Shown in pieces: positions 39,144 through 46,162 of a DNA stretch of 48,979 bases. Both the position numbers and the translations under genes were made by a program. This stretch comes from a virus. Where the stretch lies: positions 1 through 48,979 of the IMG/VR virus record IMGVR_UViG_3300046724_000053; one strand, given 5' to 3'. The first letter of the stretch is position 1. Each line of letters begins with the position of its first letter. Below the pieces are notes generated by a model. The model did not search any database, was not told the DNA's origin, and saw only the letters and a program-made list of their open reading frames with translations.

Positions 39144-39163
39144 CCTTTGTCTATAGGCAACGG
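39144..39163. promoter_or_regulatory. Second-class palindromic operator, copy 4
   Basis: CCTTTGTC-TATA-GGCAACGG, 22 bases upstream of the -35 of the leftward promoter. Confidence 0.5.
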
Positions 39164-39207
39164 ACATTTCATCCTGCTATTCCTTAGTCATATTCATAGT
39201 GTATATG

Positions 39208-39221
39208 GTCACCACTGTGAC
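39208..39221. repeat. GTCAC-CACT-GTGAC inverted repeat
   Basis: Perfect 5-bp arms. Two further GTGAC or GTCAC words follow within 70 bp (39236-39272), so this may be a small cluster of protein sites upstream of the leftward promoter. Confidence 0.4.
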
Positions 39222-39289
39222 ACCGTTCTTCTCACTGTGACTGTTTCACCAAAGTTAGTGTTGTCTAGCCTTTGACTGTCACTACTCAA

Positions 39290-39304
39290 ATGTATAATAT
39301 ACAC
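39290..39304 (+). repeat. Dispersed palindrome copy 29 (first base A)
   Basis: ATGTATAATATACAC in the non-coding region, running into the stem-loop at 39303. Confidence 0.9.
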
Positions 39305-39325
39305 TATATCGGCCCTCGATATAGT
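39303..39325. repeat. Perfect 9-bp inverted repeat
   Basis: ACTATATCG, loop of five, CGATATAGT. Not followed by a T-run. Possibly a protein site or origin structure. Confidence 0.6.
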
Positions 39326-39442
39326 CAAACCCTAACTCATTGATATATATACTACTTAGCGGATATACCCTTTAATTGAGCTACAAGGCACTGCCACGCG
39401 CATGAGTATCGGAGTGCATAGTCTCACATGCCTTACGCTTCG

Positions 39443-39470
39443 AGATGGCCTCCTTGGCGAAAGGCCATCT
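39443..39470. repeat. Perfect 9-bp stem-loop
   Basis: AGATGGCCT, loop of ten, AGGCCATCT. Just upstream of the TTGGGTAT iterons. Confidence 0.6.
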
Positions 39471-39477
39471 ACATGCG

Positions 39478-39503
39478 TTGGGTATTGGGTATATATTGGG
39501 TAT
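39478..39503 (+). repeat. Three TTGGGTAT iterons
   Basis: TTGGGTAT at 39478, 39485 and 39496, followed by about 100 bp of AT-rich sequence. Iterons next to AT-rich DNA and hairpins are a usual replication origin layout. Confidence 0.5.
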
Positions 39504-39722
39504 CCTTATGTATGAATAACTTACAAGGAATAATGAATAAACTAATTTATTAGTAGTGAATATTGTTTGGCATCTAACATGCTAATAGGTTCTGTAAGGA
39601 AGTTATCAGAGCGAAGTGGATGTTATTTTTTTGTGGGGGGTGTGGCAGGAATATAGGCTCATTCACATTTTAACAAAATCAACATATGTATCAGTAATAG
39701 GTAAGATAAGGAAGTTCCAATA

Positions 39723-39737
39723 GTGTATATTATACAG
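39723..39737 (-). repeat. Dispersed palindrome copy 30 (last base G)
   Basis: GTGTATATTATACAG in the non-coding region. Confidence 0.9.
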
Positions 39738-39774
39738 TTTTCAGGTATGGCGATCCGGCTACAACACCAGAAAA

Positions 39775-39789
39775 GTGTATATTATACAC
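39775..39789 (-). repeat. Dispersed palindrome copy 31 (exact)
   Basis: GTGTATATTATACAC, 52 bp from copy 30 in the same sense; with 15578/15707 one of the two closest pairs. Confidence 0.95.
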
Positions 39790-39818
39790 ATAGACTGGTA
39801 GGGCTATTTAGAATCCAA

Positions 39819-39844
39819 TGAGTAGTATGCAGTGAGTAGTATGC
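39819..39844 (+). repeat. Direct repeat pair TGAGTAGTATGC
   Basis: Two exact 12-bp copies at 39819-39830 and 39833-39844 (14-bp period). Confidence 0.7.
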
Positions 39845-39852
39845 TCAGAAGC

Positions 39853-39890
39853 CTGTGCGGGATGGGCCTTGCGGCCCACCCTTTGCACAG
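39853..39890. terminator. Long hairpin downstream of lysis genes
   Basis: CTGTGC-GGG-A-TGGGCC, loop TTGC, GGCCCA-CCC-TTT-GCACAG: fifteen pairs with small bulges. Lies 23 bases after the last minus-strand lysis-region gene, so it probably ends or protects that transcript. No T-run. Confidence 0.5.
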
Positions 39891-39913
39891 TTTCTTCGCC
39901 AGATCTACAGAGT

Positions 39914-40234
39914 CTACAATTGGAACGGAGTACCTGTATGAGACTGGTAGGCTTCTAGGGCAGCAATCACAGCATTATTTAAACACTGATGAATATTAAC
40001 GTGGGCATTGGCAGGTAGAACACTTTCAATCTGGCGAATAACGGCATGGCACTTATCAGCTGTGATTGGACTTAGGACATTCTCTATATGGAGTTGTTCT
40101 GTAACAGTCTCAACTGGAGGGTCAACTGTAGGTTCTATAACCTCTGGTGGAATTTCTGGAGGGGTATCTGGCTGGGTATCAGATGGTAGAGTAGTATCTT
40201 CTGGTGTATTGTCTTCTAGTTTTTTCTTAGCCAT
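39914..40234 (-). CDS. Hypothetical Pro/Thr-rich protein in lysis module (106 aa)
   Basis: AGAAAGGAAGTCCA before the ATG. Residues 8-45 are a Pro/Glu/Thr linker (TPEDTTLPSDTQPDTPPEIPPEV); residues 50-106 are helical. No signal peptide or lipobox, so not a spanin by sequence. Function unknown; follows the holin. Confidence 0.55.
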   Translation of the reverse strand: MAKKKLEDNTPEDTTLPSDTQPDTPPEIPPEVIEPTVDPPVETVTEQLHIENVLSPITADKCHAVIRQIESVLPANAHVNIHQCLNNAVIAALEAYQSHTGTPFQL

Positions 40235-40246
40235 TGGACTTCCTTT

Positions 40247-40693
40247 CTACTGATTAGACTGTTGATATTTGTCAAAAGATCTGGCAGCAACATACCCAGT
40301 ATACCCAATAACAGTTAACTTGTACACCCAAGGATCGAGTACAATCTGCTGAATTGGATGACCAAAAATGCCAGAGATGATTGCAACTATAGGATTGACT
40401 GTGATAGCTAAACCCCATAACAGCAATAGAAGTGGACGGACGTTCTTGGGTAGCCAGCTAGAAGATTGGGCCTCTAACTTAATGATGTCAGCAGAAGATT
40501 GTATTTCTTGACTGACTGCATCTTGGAGCTTAGATTGCATCTCCAATTGTTTCTGGTCCAGCAGGGCTTTGTCGGCATCTAGAGCAGCTTGGAACTCAGC
40601 TTTCTTAGCCGGGTCCAGTTTGAATTTGCTGATGATTCCGCCAACTGCATCAGCCAAACTACCGCCGAGTAGACTTTCGAGATTGAGAGCCAT
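40247..40693 (-). CDS. Holin, 3-TM family (148 aa)
   Basis: ATG at 40693 has GGAGG five bases upstream; the longer frame to 40735 begins inside a dispersed palindrome and is rejected. MALNLESLLGGSLADAVGGIISKFKLDPAKKAEFQ followed by a helical segment, then hydrophobic segments (NVRPLLLLLWGLAITVNPIVAIISGIFG and VYKLTVIGYTGYVAA) match the Holin_3TMs family. It opens the inner membrane at lysis. Confidence 0.8.
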   Translation of the reverse strand: MALNLESLLGGSLADAVGGIISKFKLDPAKKAEFQAALDADKALLDQKQLEMQSKLQDAVSQEIQSSADIIKLEAQSSSWLPKNVRPLLLLLWGLAITVNPIVAIISGIFGHPIQQIVLDPWVYKLTVIGYTGYVAARSFDKYQQSNQ

Positions 40694-40720
40694 GAAACCT
40701 CCTTGGATTGGGACTTGAAT

Positions 40721-40735
40721 GTGTATAATATACAC
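40721..40735 (+). repeat. Dispersed palindrome copy 32 (exact)
   Basis: GTGTATAATATACAC 27 bases upstream of the holin start on the minus strand. Confidence 0.95.
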
Positions 40736-40800
40736 TTTAAGGTGTGAGTAAACAAGGTAAAATTAGGCTGAAATTGGGCTAAGTGGCTGAAAAATAAGTG

Positions 40801-40830
40801 TTGACAGGTAGTACATGTAATGTATATAAT
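40801..40830 (+). promoter_or_regulatory. Consensus promoter opposing the lysis module
   Basis: TTGACA (40801-40806), 18-bp spacer, TATAAT (40825-40830): both boxes are perfect. It reads rightward into minus-strand lysis-region genes. Predicted start about 40837. Confidence 0.7.
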
Positions 40831-40839
40831 GAATGGGTG

Positions 40840-40908
40840 ATGATGGGAGAGAGGAGATTCCTAAGAGGAGAGAGGGAAGAAGAGGGTTTTATCTCTTTTT
40901 TGGCATAA
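40840..40908 (+). CDS. Possible leaderless 22-aa peptide
   Basis: ATG ATG at 40840 sits three bases after the predicted transcription start of the consensus promoter. Reads MMGERRFLRGEREEEGFISFLA. The DNA is purine-rich with repeated GAGAGGAG-like words. It overlaps the 3' end of the minus-strand gene at 40889 by 20 bases. Could equally be a short untranslated RNA; a small hairpin and CTCTTTTTTGG at about 40878-40900 could end it. Confidence 0.35.
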   Translation: MMGERRFLRGEREEEGFISFLA

Positions 40909-41251
40909 CTGAGATATCTATATACCCACCATACATACCTGAGTTGGTAAAGTGCAAAGAATAACCCATCCTACCGTGGGGCTTCTCTGTAGGCTTACAA
41001 TCCTTAAAGTAGTGGTCTTGTCCATCCACATGAGTAACTGCCCGAGTAGCCTTCTTGATTGCTTTAATTAGACTCAAAGCTGAAGTTGCTTCTTCAATCC
41101 AAGGAATAGCTACAAGATCAAAGTCCCGATGTAGACTACCGTGAATAGTTAGAGCATACCCATGCCGCTTGGCTATCTGCTGGAGCATGGGATAGATAGC
41201 ACAATAGGCAGCTGCCCGGGCTGGAGATGGATCTAGGAGTTTATTACTCAT
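40889..41251 (-). CDS. Nucleotidyltransferase-like small protein (120 aa)
   Basis: Helical N terminus (RAAAYCAIYPMLQQIAKRHGYALTIHGSLHRDFDLVAIPW), in which GSLHRDFDLVAIPW has the G-S-x-x-x-D-x-D layout of nucleotidyltransferase folds. The rest is short, so activity is doubtful. I recall similar unnamed genes in phage lysis regions. Two bases before the next gene's stop. Confidence 0.6.
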   Translation of the reverse strand: MSNKLLDPSPARAAAYCAIYPMLQQIAKRHGYALTIHGSLHRDFDLVAIPWIEEATSALSLIKAIKKATRAVTHVDGQDHYFKDCKPTEKPHGRMGYSLHFTNSGMYGGYIDISVMPKKR

Positions 41252-41253
41252 GT

Positions 41254-41439
41254 CTAAATCCCGGTCTGCTTCATTAGCTGCCTAAACTTATTCCGTTCTA
41301 ATTCCTTATTGAGAGCCTGACTTCTAGCATGTTGGTGTGCTGCCCGAAGTATCTTGTCATGTGGATTATCCGTAAGAGCCTTAACTAGCATAACAGTTAA
41401 ACTCACCCAATCTTTCTCAGTCATCTTATCTCCAAGCAT
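41254..41439 (-). CDS. Small hypothetical protein (61 aa)
   Basis: ATG at 41439 with GGAGG six bases upstream; the longer frame to 41655 runs over the endolysin and is rejected. Begins MLGDKMTEKDWVSLTVML, helical and basic at the end. One base after the endolysin stop. Function unknown. Confidence 0.6.
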   Translation of the reverse strand: MLGDKMTEKDWVSLTVMLVKALTDNPHDKILRAAHQHARSQALNKELERNKFRQLMKQTGI

Positions 41440-41440
41440 C

Positions 41441-41908
41441 TTAAACCTCCAACAGTCCTTTAGAGTGAGTCCCATCTGGGAAGTAGGTCCATAATTCCTT
41501 CCTACGTTTATCTTCTGCACTAAATGAGACATGGCACCAGTGTCCAAACTCATGAATGATCTGGTCCCAAAAAAAGGTAGGAGTGTCTTCTGCAAACTGT
41601 AGTAATCCCTTACAGACTTGAAGTGGTGTGCCCAAATCTGGGCATTTGAAGTCAATCGCCAAGCCCTTAATATGGTCTGATGTCTGCCTACTACCTATAG
41701 CCTGATTAAGATCTGGGCATCTATACCAACTGGTAACTAGAAAGGGTAGATTAACATGAAGGCGTGCTAATGATAGTTGGTGACAACTGAAATTGACGTT
41801 CTCAATTAGATTATCAGGTAGGCTGTTGTCAATTTGGAGTCTCAAAGCAGTATCGGAATGGGTAACATCTTCCTTTGTAAAGTACTGAGATAATTGAAGT
41901 TGCATCAT
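41441..41908 (-). CDS. Endolysin, peptidase M15A-like (155 aa)
   Basis: Contains the M15 signature TSWYRCPDLNQAIGSRQTSDHIKGLAIDF (S-x-H-x3-G-x-A-x-D zinc ligands) and IHEFGHWCHVSF, which gives the third histidine (W-x-H-V-S). This is the D-Ala-D-Ala carboxypeptidase/endopeptidase group of phage lysins. No signal peptide, so export needs the holin. First gene of the lysis module; possible ribosome site TTAGGAGAAA. Confidence 0.85.
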   Translation of the reverse strand: MMQLQLSQYFTKEDVTHSDTALRLQIDNSLPDNLIENVNFSCHQLSLARLHVNLPFLVTSWYRCPDLNQAIGSRQTSDHIKGLAIDFKCPDLGTPLQVCKGLLQFAEDTPTFFWDQIIHEFGHWCHVSFSAEDKRRKELWTYFPDGTHSKGLLEV

Positions 41909-41959
41909 TTTCTCCTAACTAATCTGGCACTGTACCATATTTATGTTGTAATAGCTAGA

Positions 41960-41974
41960 GTGTATATTATACAC
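41960..41974 (-). repeat. Dispersed palindrome copy 33 (exact, reverse sense)
   Basis: GTGTATATTATACAC in the divergent 73-bp gap between endolysin (minus) and small terminase (plus). Confidence 0.95.
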
Positions 41975-41981
41975 TTCGGCC

Positions 41982-42554
41982 ATGAGCACTAACTTAGCAA
42001 CCAAAACCCAGAAGTTGAAGAAGAGTAAGGCTTTAGACCTCCGAAAAGACCGTAGAAAAAAGCCTAATCAGAGGGCTGCGGATAGACGTGTAGCTTCTCC
42101 AAGAATGGTGAAGTATATTGAAAATCGGCGCAAGGCTCTCAATTTGCGTGCCCAAGGCTGGACTTACAATGATATTGGGGAGGTGTTAGGTGCCTCTGCT
42201 GGAGTTATATCTGAGATGGTACGGTCGGCTCTAAACCTTAGCCTGTCCGATATGAAGGAGTCTACTGAAGAGGTACGGGAGTTACAGAACACCCGGTTGG
42301 ATATGATTGTAAAAGGTCACATGCCTTTTGCCTCAGAAATTACTCAGGAGATAGTAGAGGATAAAGCTACTGGAGAGAGAATAGTTGTGTCTCGACCACC
42401 AAGGGTAGATTCAGCCATGACTGTACTTAAGGCTGAAGAGAGACGATCCAAGCTTCTAGCACTAGACGTGCCTGAGATCAAGAAACTAGAAGTGTCTGGT
42501 ATTCGAGAATATGTTAACATTGATATCTCTCAGGTTATTGGATCTGGCAACTAA
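41982..42554 (+). CDS. Small terminase subunit-like protein (190 aa)
   Basis: Residues about 50-85 form a helix-turn-helix (LRAQGWTYNDIGEVLGASAGVISEMVRSAL), as in small terminases that recognise the packaging site. The N-terminal 45 residues are very basic and the C-terminal half is helical (DSAMTVLKAEERRSKLLALD). Directly upstream of the large terminase. A dispersed palindrome precedes it and no ribosome site is seen. Confidence 0.7.
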   Translation: MSTNLATKTQKLKKSKALDLRKDRRKKPNQRAADRRVASPRMVKYIENRRKALNLRAQGWTYNDIGEVLGASAGVISEMVRSALNLSLSDMKESTEEVRELQNTRLDMIVKGHMPFASEITQEIVEDKATGERIVVSRPPRVDSAMTVLKAEERRSKLLALDVPEIKKLEVSGIREYVNIDISQVIGSGN

Positions 42555-42560
42555 CTTATA

Positions 42561-42575
42561 GTGTATAATATACAC
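42561..42575 (+). repeat. Dispersed palindrome copy 34 (exact)
   Basis: GTGTATAATATACAC six bases upstream of the large terminase ATG; TATAAT at 42564-42569. Confidence 0.95.
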
Positions 42576-42580
42576 TTTAG

Positions 42581-44026
42581 ATGGCTAAAAAGAAGATCAC
42601 AGCCTTAGAGGAAGAGGCTTTAATTGAGGTAGCCGCCAAAACTACCCATATTAGAATCCAGTACCATCCTGTAGGGGCAATCAAGGATCTTTTCTACGAT
42701 AAATCTGATCAAATTCTAGTGTCTGGCCCAGCTGGAACGGGAAAAAGTCGTGGAATCCTAGAAAAGTTCCATTTAATTCTTAGCCAGTGCCCCGGCTCTA
42801 AAGCCTTCATGTCCCGTAAAACTCGCCAGTCTATGACTAATTCTGTTATGGCAACCTTCGAAGAACGAGTCATCAAGCCCCCGGATAAAGTTCATCTCCA
42901 CAAACAAGAACAATGCTACAACTACCCAAATGGGTCCAAGTTTGCAATTATTGGGCTAGATGACCCTGAGAAATTAAAGTCTACAGACTGGGACTTGGGC
43001 TATATCAATGAAGCCACTGAAGCTACTGAGAATGATTGGGAAATGGCTACCCGAGGTTTGCGGCATTGGACTTTGCCATTCCAGCAATTAGTTGGTGATT
43101 GTAATCCTGACCGTCCTACTCATTGGCTTAAAAGAAGATGCGAGAAATTACAAAGTGATGGAACTACTCTTACTAAACTTCTTACTACAACTCATCAGGA
43201 TAACCCTCAGCTATTTAATGCCAAGACTGGGCAATTTACTGAGAAGGGTAAAGCCTATCTAAAAAAGCTGGATAGGATGACTGGAGTTAGACGCTCTAGA
43301 TTGTTCCTTGGGTTATGGGTAGCAGCTGAAGGAGTGGTCTATGAGCAGTGGGACCCCCAAGTTCATATGATTAGCCGGTCTGAACTCCCTAAAGGCTGGG
43401 AGACTTGGCCTCATTACTGGGCTATAGACTGGGGCTATGTGCATCCTTTTGTGTGGGGGGATTTCATCGAGAATCCAATAACAGGAGCCTTATATCTCCT
43501 CAATGAGATTTATGCTACTGGACTTCTGGTAGAGGATGCTGCCAAAGAAATACTTAAAGTTGTGGATGGTAAGTATGAACCTAGAGCTATCATCTGTGAT
43601 CATGATGCCTCTGATAGAGCCTCATTTGAACGTCATACAGGATTCTTAACTCTCCCGGCCTACAAATCAATTGCTACAGGTATACAGAACTTCCAGAAGA
43701 GACTACAACCGGATACTAGATGGGGTGGAGGTCCCGGATTCTACATTGTACGAGATAGTCTGATTCACAATAGAGATGAGAGTCTTGTTGATGCAGGTTG
43801 CCCAACTTCTACAGCCGAAGAATTTGATGGTTACGTCTGGGATGTTGAAGGTAATAAACTGGTTAACAGCCGGAAAGATGAGATTCCAATTGACAAGGAC
43901 AATCACGGTTGTGATATGACTCGGTACATTGCTGCTTTCATGGATAATCTAGCTGATGATCCTGAAGACATTGAGACAATAACTCTATTCAATGAGGAAT
44001 ATGGACAGATAATCAGCCCGTTCTAG
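42581..44026 (+). CDS. Terminase large subunit (481 aa)
   Basis: ATPase domain: Walker A SGPAGTGKS (48-56), Walker B region DWDLGYINEATEATE (136-150), and the coupling motif later. Nuclease domain: AIDWGYVHPFVWGD near 283, ICDHDASD near 345 and an acidic cluster near the C terminus (DNHGCDMTRYIAAFMDNL). It pumps DNA into the prohead and cuts it. Clear match to phage terminases; packaging mode cannot be read from sequence alone. No ribosome site between the palindrome and the ATG. Confidence 0.95.
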   Translation: MAKKKITALEEEALIEVAAKTTHIRIQYHPVGAIKDLFYDKSDQILVSGPAGTGKSRGILEKFHLILSQCPGSKAFMSRKTRQSMTNSVMATFEERVIKPPDKVHLHKQEQCYNYPNGSKFAIIGLDDPEKLKSTDWDLGYINEATEATENDWEMATRGLRHWTLPFQQLVGDCNPDRPTHWLKRRCEKLQSDGTTLTKLLTTTHQDNPQLFNAKTGQFTEKGKAYLKKLDRMTGVRRSRLFLGLWVAAEGVVYEQWDPQVHMISRSELPKGWETWPHYWAIDWGYVHPFVWGDFIENPITGALYLLNEIYATGLLVEDAAKEILKVVDGKYEPRAIICDHDASDRASFERHTGFLTLPAYKSIATGIQNFQKRLQPDTRWGGGPGFYIVRDSLIHNRDESLVDAGCPTSTAEEFDGYVWDVEGNKLVNSRKDEIPIDKDNHGCDMTRYIAAFMDNLADDPEDIETITLFNEEYGQIISPF

Positions 44027-44037
44027 GAGTAAGAATC

Positions 44038-44388
44038 ATGAATTTGTATCACAACTCTATCCGATTTGTCAGACAGTATGGGCTTTTCTTTGTTGCTTCA
44101 ACATTTTTCCTAGTGGCTGTTGTGGATCTTCGAGCTATGCAGATTCCAGATCAGGTTCCAAATTATGATATCCGAAGCATGAAACTTCTATCTGAACAGT
44201 ATAAAACAATGGAAGAGCACCGATTATCTATATTAGAGACTCAGAATGTAGATACTCAAAAAGACATCCTAGATCTAGACCGGAAACTGGATGACATTAA
44301 TGGCAAAATTTGGATGGCTTTAGTTGGACTGTCCGGCGTTCTATTTGAGGCGGCTGTTCGTACTTTTAAGCGGTATAAAACAAGCTAG
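44038..44388 (+). CDS. Membrane protein with two TM segments (116 aa)
   Basis: GGAG eight bases before the ATG. N-terminal hydrophobic segment (LFFVASTFFLVAVV), a central coiled coil (LSEQYKTMEEHRLSILE... DLDRKLDDINGK) and a C-terminal hydrophobic helix (WMALVGLSGVLFEAAV). Coiled coil between two anchors is like some phage holin or spanin-type proteins, but it sits between terminase and portal. Function unknown. Confidence 0.6.
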   Translation: MNLYHNSIRFVRQYGLFFVASTFFLVAVVDLRAMQIPDQVPNYDIRSMKLLSEQYKTMEEHRLSILETQNVDTQKDILDLDRKLDDINGKIWMALVGLSGVLFEAAVRTFKRYKTS

Positions 44389-44389
44389 A

Positions 44390-44404
44390 GTGTATATTAT
44401 ACAC
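44390..44404 (-). repeat. Dispersed palindrome copy 35 (exact, reverse sense)
   Basis: GTGTATATTATACAC between the membrane protein and the portal gene. Confidence 0.95.
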
Positions 44405-44419
44405 TTTTGAGGTTATAAA

Positions 44420-46108
44420 ATGGCAGGAAAACTGGCACAACTCATTGATAGGATTGAGGGTATGGCTGTTGGTGTCCAATCTGGAGCAAGACAGATTAAG
44501 GAGACTATGGAAGCAGCTGAAACTGCCATTATGGAGTACACCAAGGAAGGTATTGTTGAATTGGAGATGTCCATAGATGATGCTGGTTGGGAGTCTGTTA
44601 CTCATGGGGGATCATTTGAGTTTAATCCTGATACTCTCAAGAAGCTGATTAGGTTGGCTAGGCTTATGTATATTGCCAATCCTCTCATTAGAAGATCGGT
44701 AACCGTACAGGAATTATACGTCTGGGGTTCTGGATGTGAGATTAAGGCTGAAGACCCAAATGTACAAAAGGCTTTAGATGCCTTCTTTAAATCACCAGAC
44801 AATCAGAAGGTGGTTGGAGATGCCTTCCCTGAGCGTGAGAGAGAACAGAGGATAGATGGAAACACCTTCTTTGTCTTCTTTAAGAATCCCATGAATGGTA
44901 GTTTGCGGGTAAGACTTATTCCAGTGGATAGGGTTGGGTTGCCGGTTAGTGATCCAGAGGACTACAGCTGTATTTGGTATTATCCTGTGTCCAATCCTCT
45001 AGGTGGAGATATCGTTTATCATCCTGATATTGATTACACCCCAAAGAAGAAGCTGTCTAATTGGGATGGACATCTTATCAAGTGGGATAACCCTATTTAT
45101 CATCTAAAAACTGGAGGGCTATCCATTATGAAGATGGGTATGCCCGAGCTATATTCTTCAATGAATTGGGCTACAGCCTATAAGAAGATCCTTGAGAACT
45201 TCGCCACTATCCTTTCTGCATATGCTCGAATGGCAATGAGGATATCTGGTAGTAAAGGTAAGGATGGTAATGCCTCAGCCAAATCTAAATTGAACACTAC
45301 TGTCAGTAAAGATAATGCTATAGATAAGAATCCGCCTCAGAATGTGGCCTCATGGTTTGCTGCTTCAGGTGGAATGGATATCTCAGCCGTAAAGACTGCT
45401 AATTCCACCACAGGCCCGGATGAGGCACGGGCATTAAGGTCAATGGTTGCAGCTGGGGCTGATGTGCCCGAACATTTCTTTGGAGACTCTGATATTGGCA
45501 ACTTCGCCACCTCTACTACCTTGGATAGACCTACTGAGTTAAAGATGGTGGCCAGACAGGATATGTGGCGTAAGGTTATCCTTAAGATGGCTCAGAAGGT
45601 GATTGAGTATTCGGCTGCTGCTCCAAAAGGCATCTTGAATCAGGCAGGGTATAAGGTTAAGTACTCTACAAATGATTTTAGCCTGAAGCTTCTAACTGCC
45701 GTCCTGACTGTACCCTCTAAAGGCAGTGTCCAAGTTACTATCACATTCCCGTCCATTCTTAGCCGGGATATCATTGATCGAGTTAGGTCTCTAGTTATGG
45801 GCGTAACGCTGAATGGTAGTAAGAATCAGGGCATCATTCCGGATAGAAAACTGATATTTAAGTTGCTGGCTCAGGCATTGGACTTGGAAGATGTGGACGC
45901 CTTAACTGAGAAGTACTACCCAGAATCAGTTATTGACTCTGCAATTCCTATTGCCGATCAGTTTGATAATGAGAAGAAAGCTGCACAGGGTAGGGCGGAT
46001 TTAGGAACTGCTGCACTAAAGCAAGCTGATGCTGCTGTAACTAAAGCTGAGAATCCTCCTGTTACTCCAACTTCAACAGTTAAACCTAATGGCAAAAATA
46101 CCCAATAA
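44420..46108 (+). CDS. Portal protein (562 aa)
   Basis: Follows terminase, has the right length, and shows the portal wing and stem pattern: RLARLMYIANPLIRRSVTVQELYVWGSG, INGNTFF-like RIDGNTFFVFFK, RVRLIPVDRVG and the long helix MPELYSSMNWATAYKKILENFATILSAYARMAMRISGSKG. The C-terminal part includes a VPEHFFGDSDIGNFATSTTLDRPTELKM segment typical of portals. It is the ring through which DNA enters. Confidence 0.85.
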   Translation: MAGKLAQLIDRIEGMAVGVQSGARQIKETMEAAETAIMEYTKEGIVELEMSIDDAGWESVTHGGSFEFNPDTLKKLIRLARLMYIANPLIRRSVTVQELYVWGSGCEIKAEDPNVQKALDAFFKSPDNQKVVGDAFPEREREQRIDGNTFFVFFKNPMNGSLRVRLIPVDRVGLPVSDPEDYSCIWYYPVSNPLGGDIVYHPDIDYTPKKKLSNWDGHLIKWDNPIYHLKTGGLSIMKMGMPELYSSMNWATAYKKILENFATILSAYARMAMRISGSKGKDGNASAKSKLNTTVSKDNAIDKNPPQNVASWFAASGGMDISAVKTANSTTGPDEARALRSMVAAGADVPEHFFGDSDIGNFATSTTLDRPTELKMVARQDMWRKVILKMAQKVIEYSAAAPKGILNQAGYKVKYSTNDFSLKLLTAVLTVPSKGSVQVTITFPSILSRDIIDRVRSLVMGVTLNGSKNQGIIPDRKLIFKLLAQALDLEDVDALTEKYYPESVIDSAIPIADQFDNEKKAAQGRADLGTAALKQADAAVTKAENPPVTPTSTVKPNGKNTQ

Positions 46109-46147
46109 AGTACTTGTGTCTAAAACCTAATTCTTATAATAAGGAGA

Positions 46148-46162
46148 GTGTATGATATACAC
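46148..46162 (+). repeat. Dispersed palindrome copy 36 (A to G creates ATG)
   Basis: GTGTATGATATACAC; the change makes the start codon (46152) of the protease gene, five bases after AAGGAG. Confidence 0.85.

Larger units (their letters stand above)
39054..39913. other. Large non-coding region (860 bp), possible origin and control region
   Basis: No convincing gene. It holds the leftward promoter, one second-class operator (39144), a GTCAC-N4-GTGAC inverted repeat (39208-39221), three dispersed palindromes (39290, 39723, 39775), two perfect 9-bp stem-loops (39303-39325, 39443-39470), three TTGGGTAT iterons (39478-39503) followed by AT-rich DNA, a 12-bp direct repeat pair (39819-39844), and a long GC hairpin (39853-39890). 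Confidence 0.7.

Noticed and set aside
39400-39480. tRNA or other structured RNA in the non-coding region
   Set aside because: There are stems, but no cloverleaf, no TTCGAAT-like T-loop and no CCA end. I only report the hairpins.
39478-39503. CRISPR array from the TTGGGTAT repeats
   Set aside because: Repeats are 8 bp and spacers 0-3 bp; no spacer structure.
40694-40735. N-terminal extension of the holin starting inside a palindrome
   Set aside because: The first 14 codons come from the palindrome and the ribosome site region; GGAGG lies before the ATG at 40693.
41440-41655. N-terminal extension of the 61-aa lysis-region gene
   Set aside because: It would overlap the endolysin for over 200 bases; the ATG at 41439 has a strong GGAGG site right after the endolysin stop.
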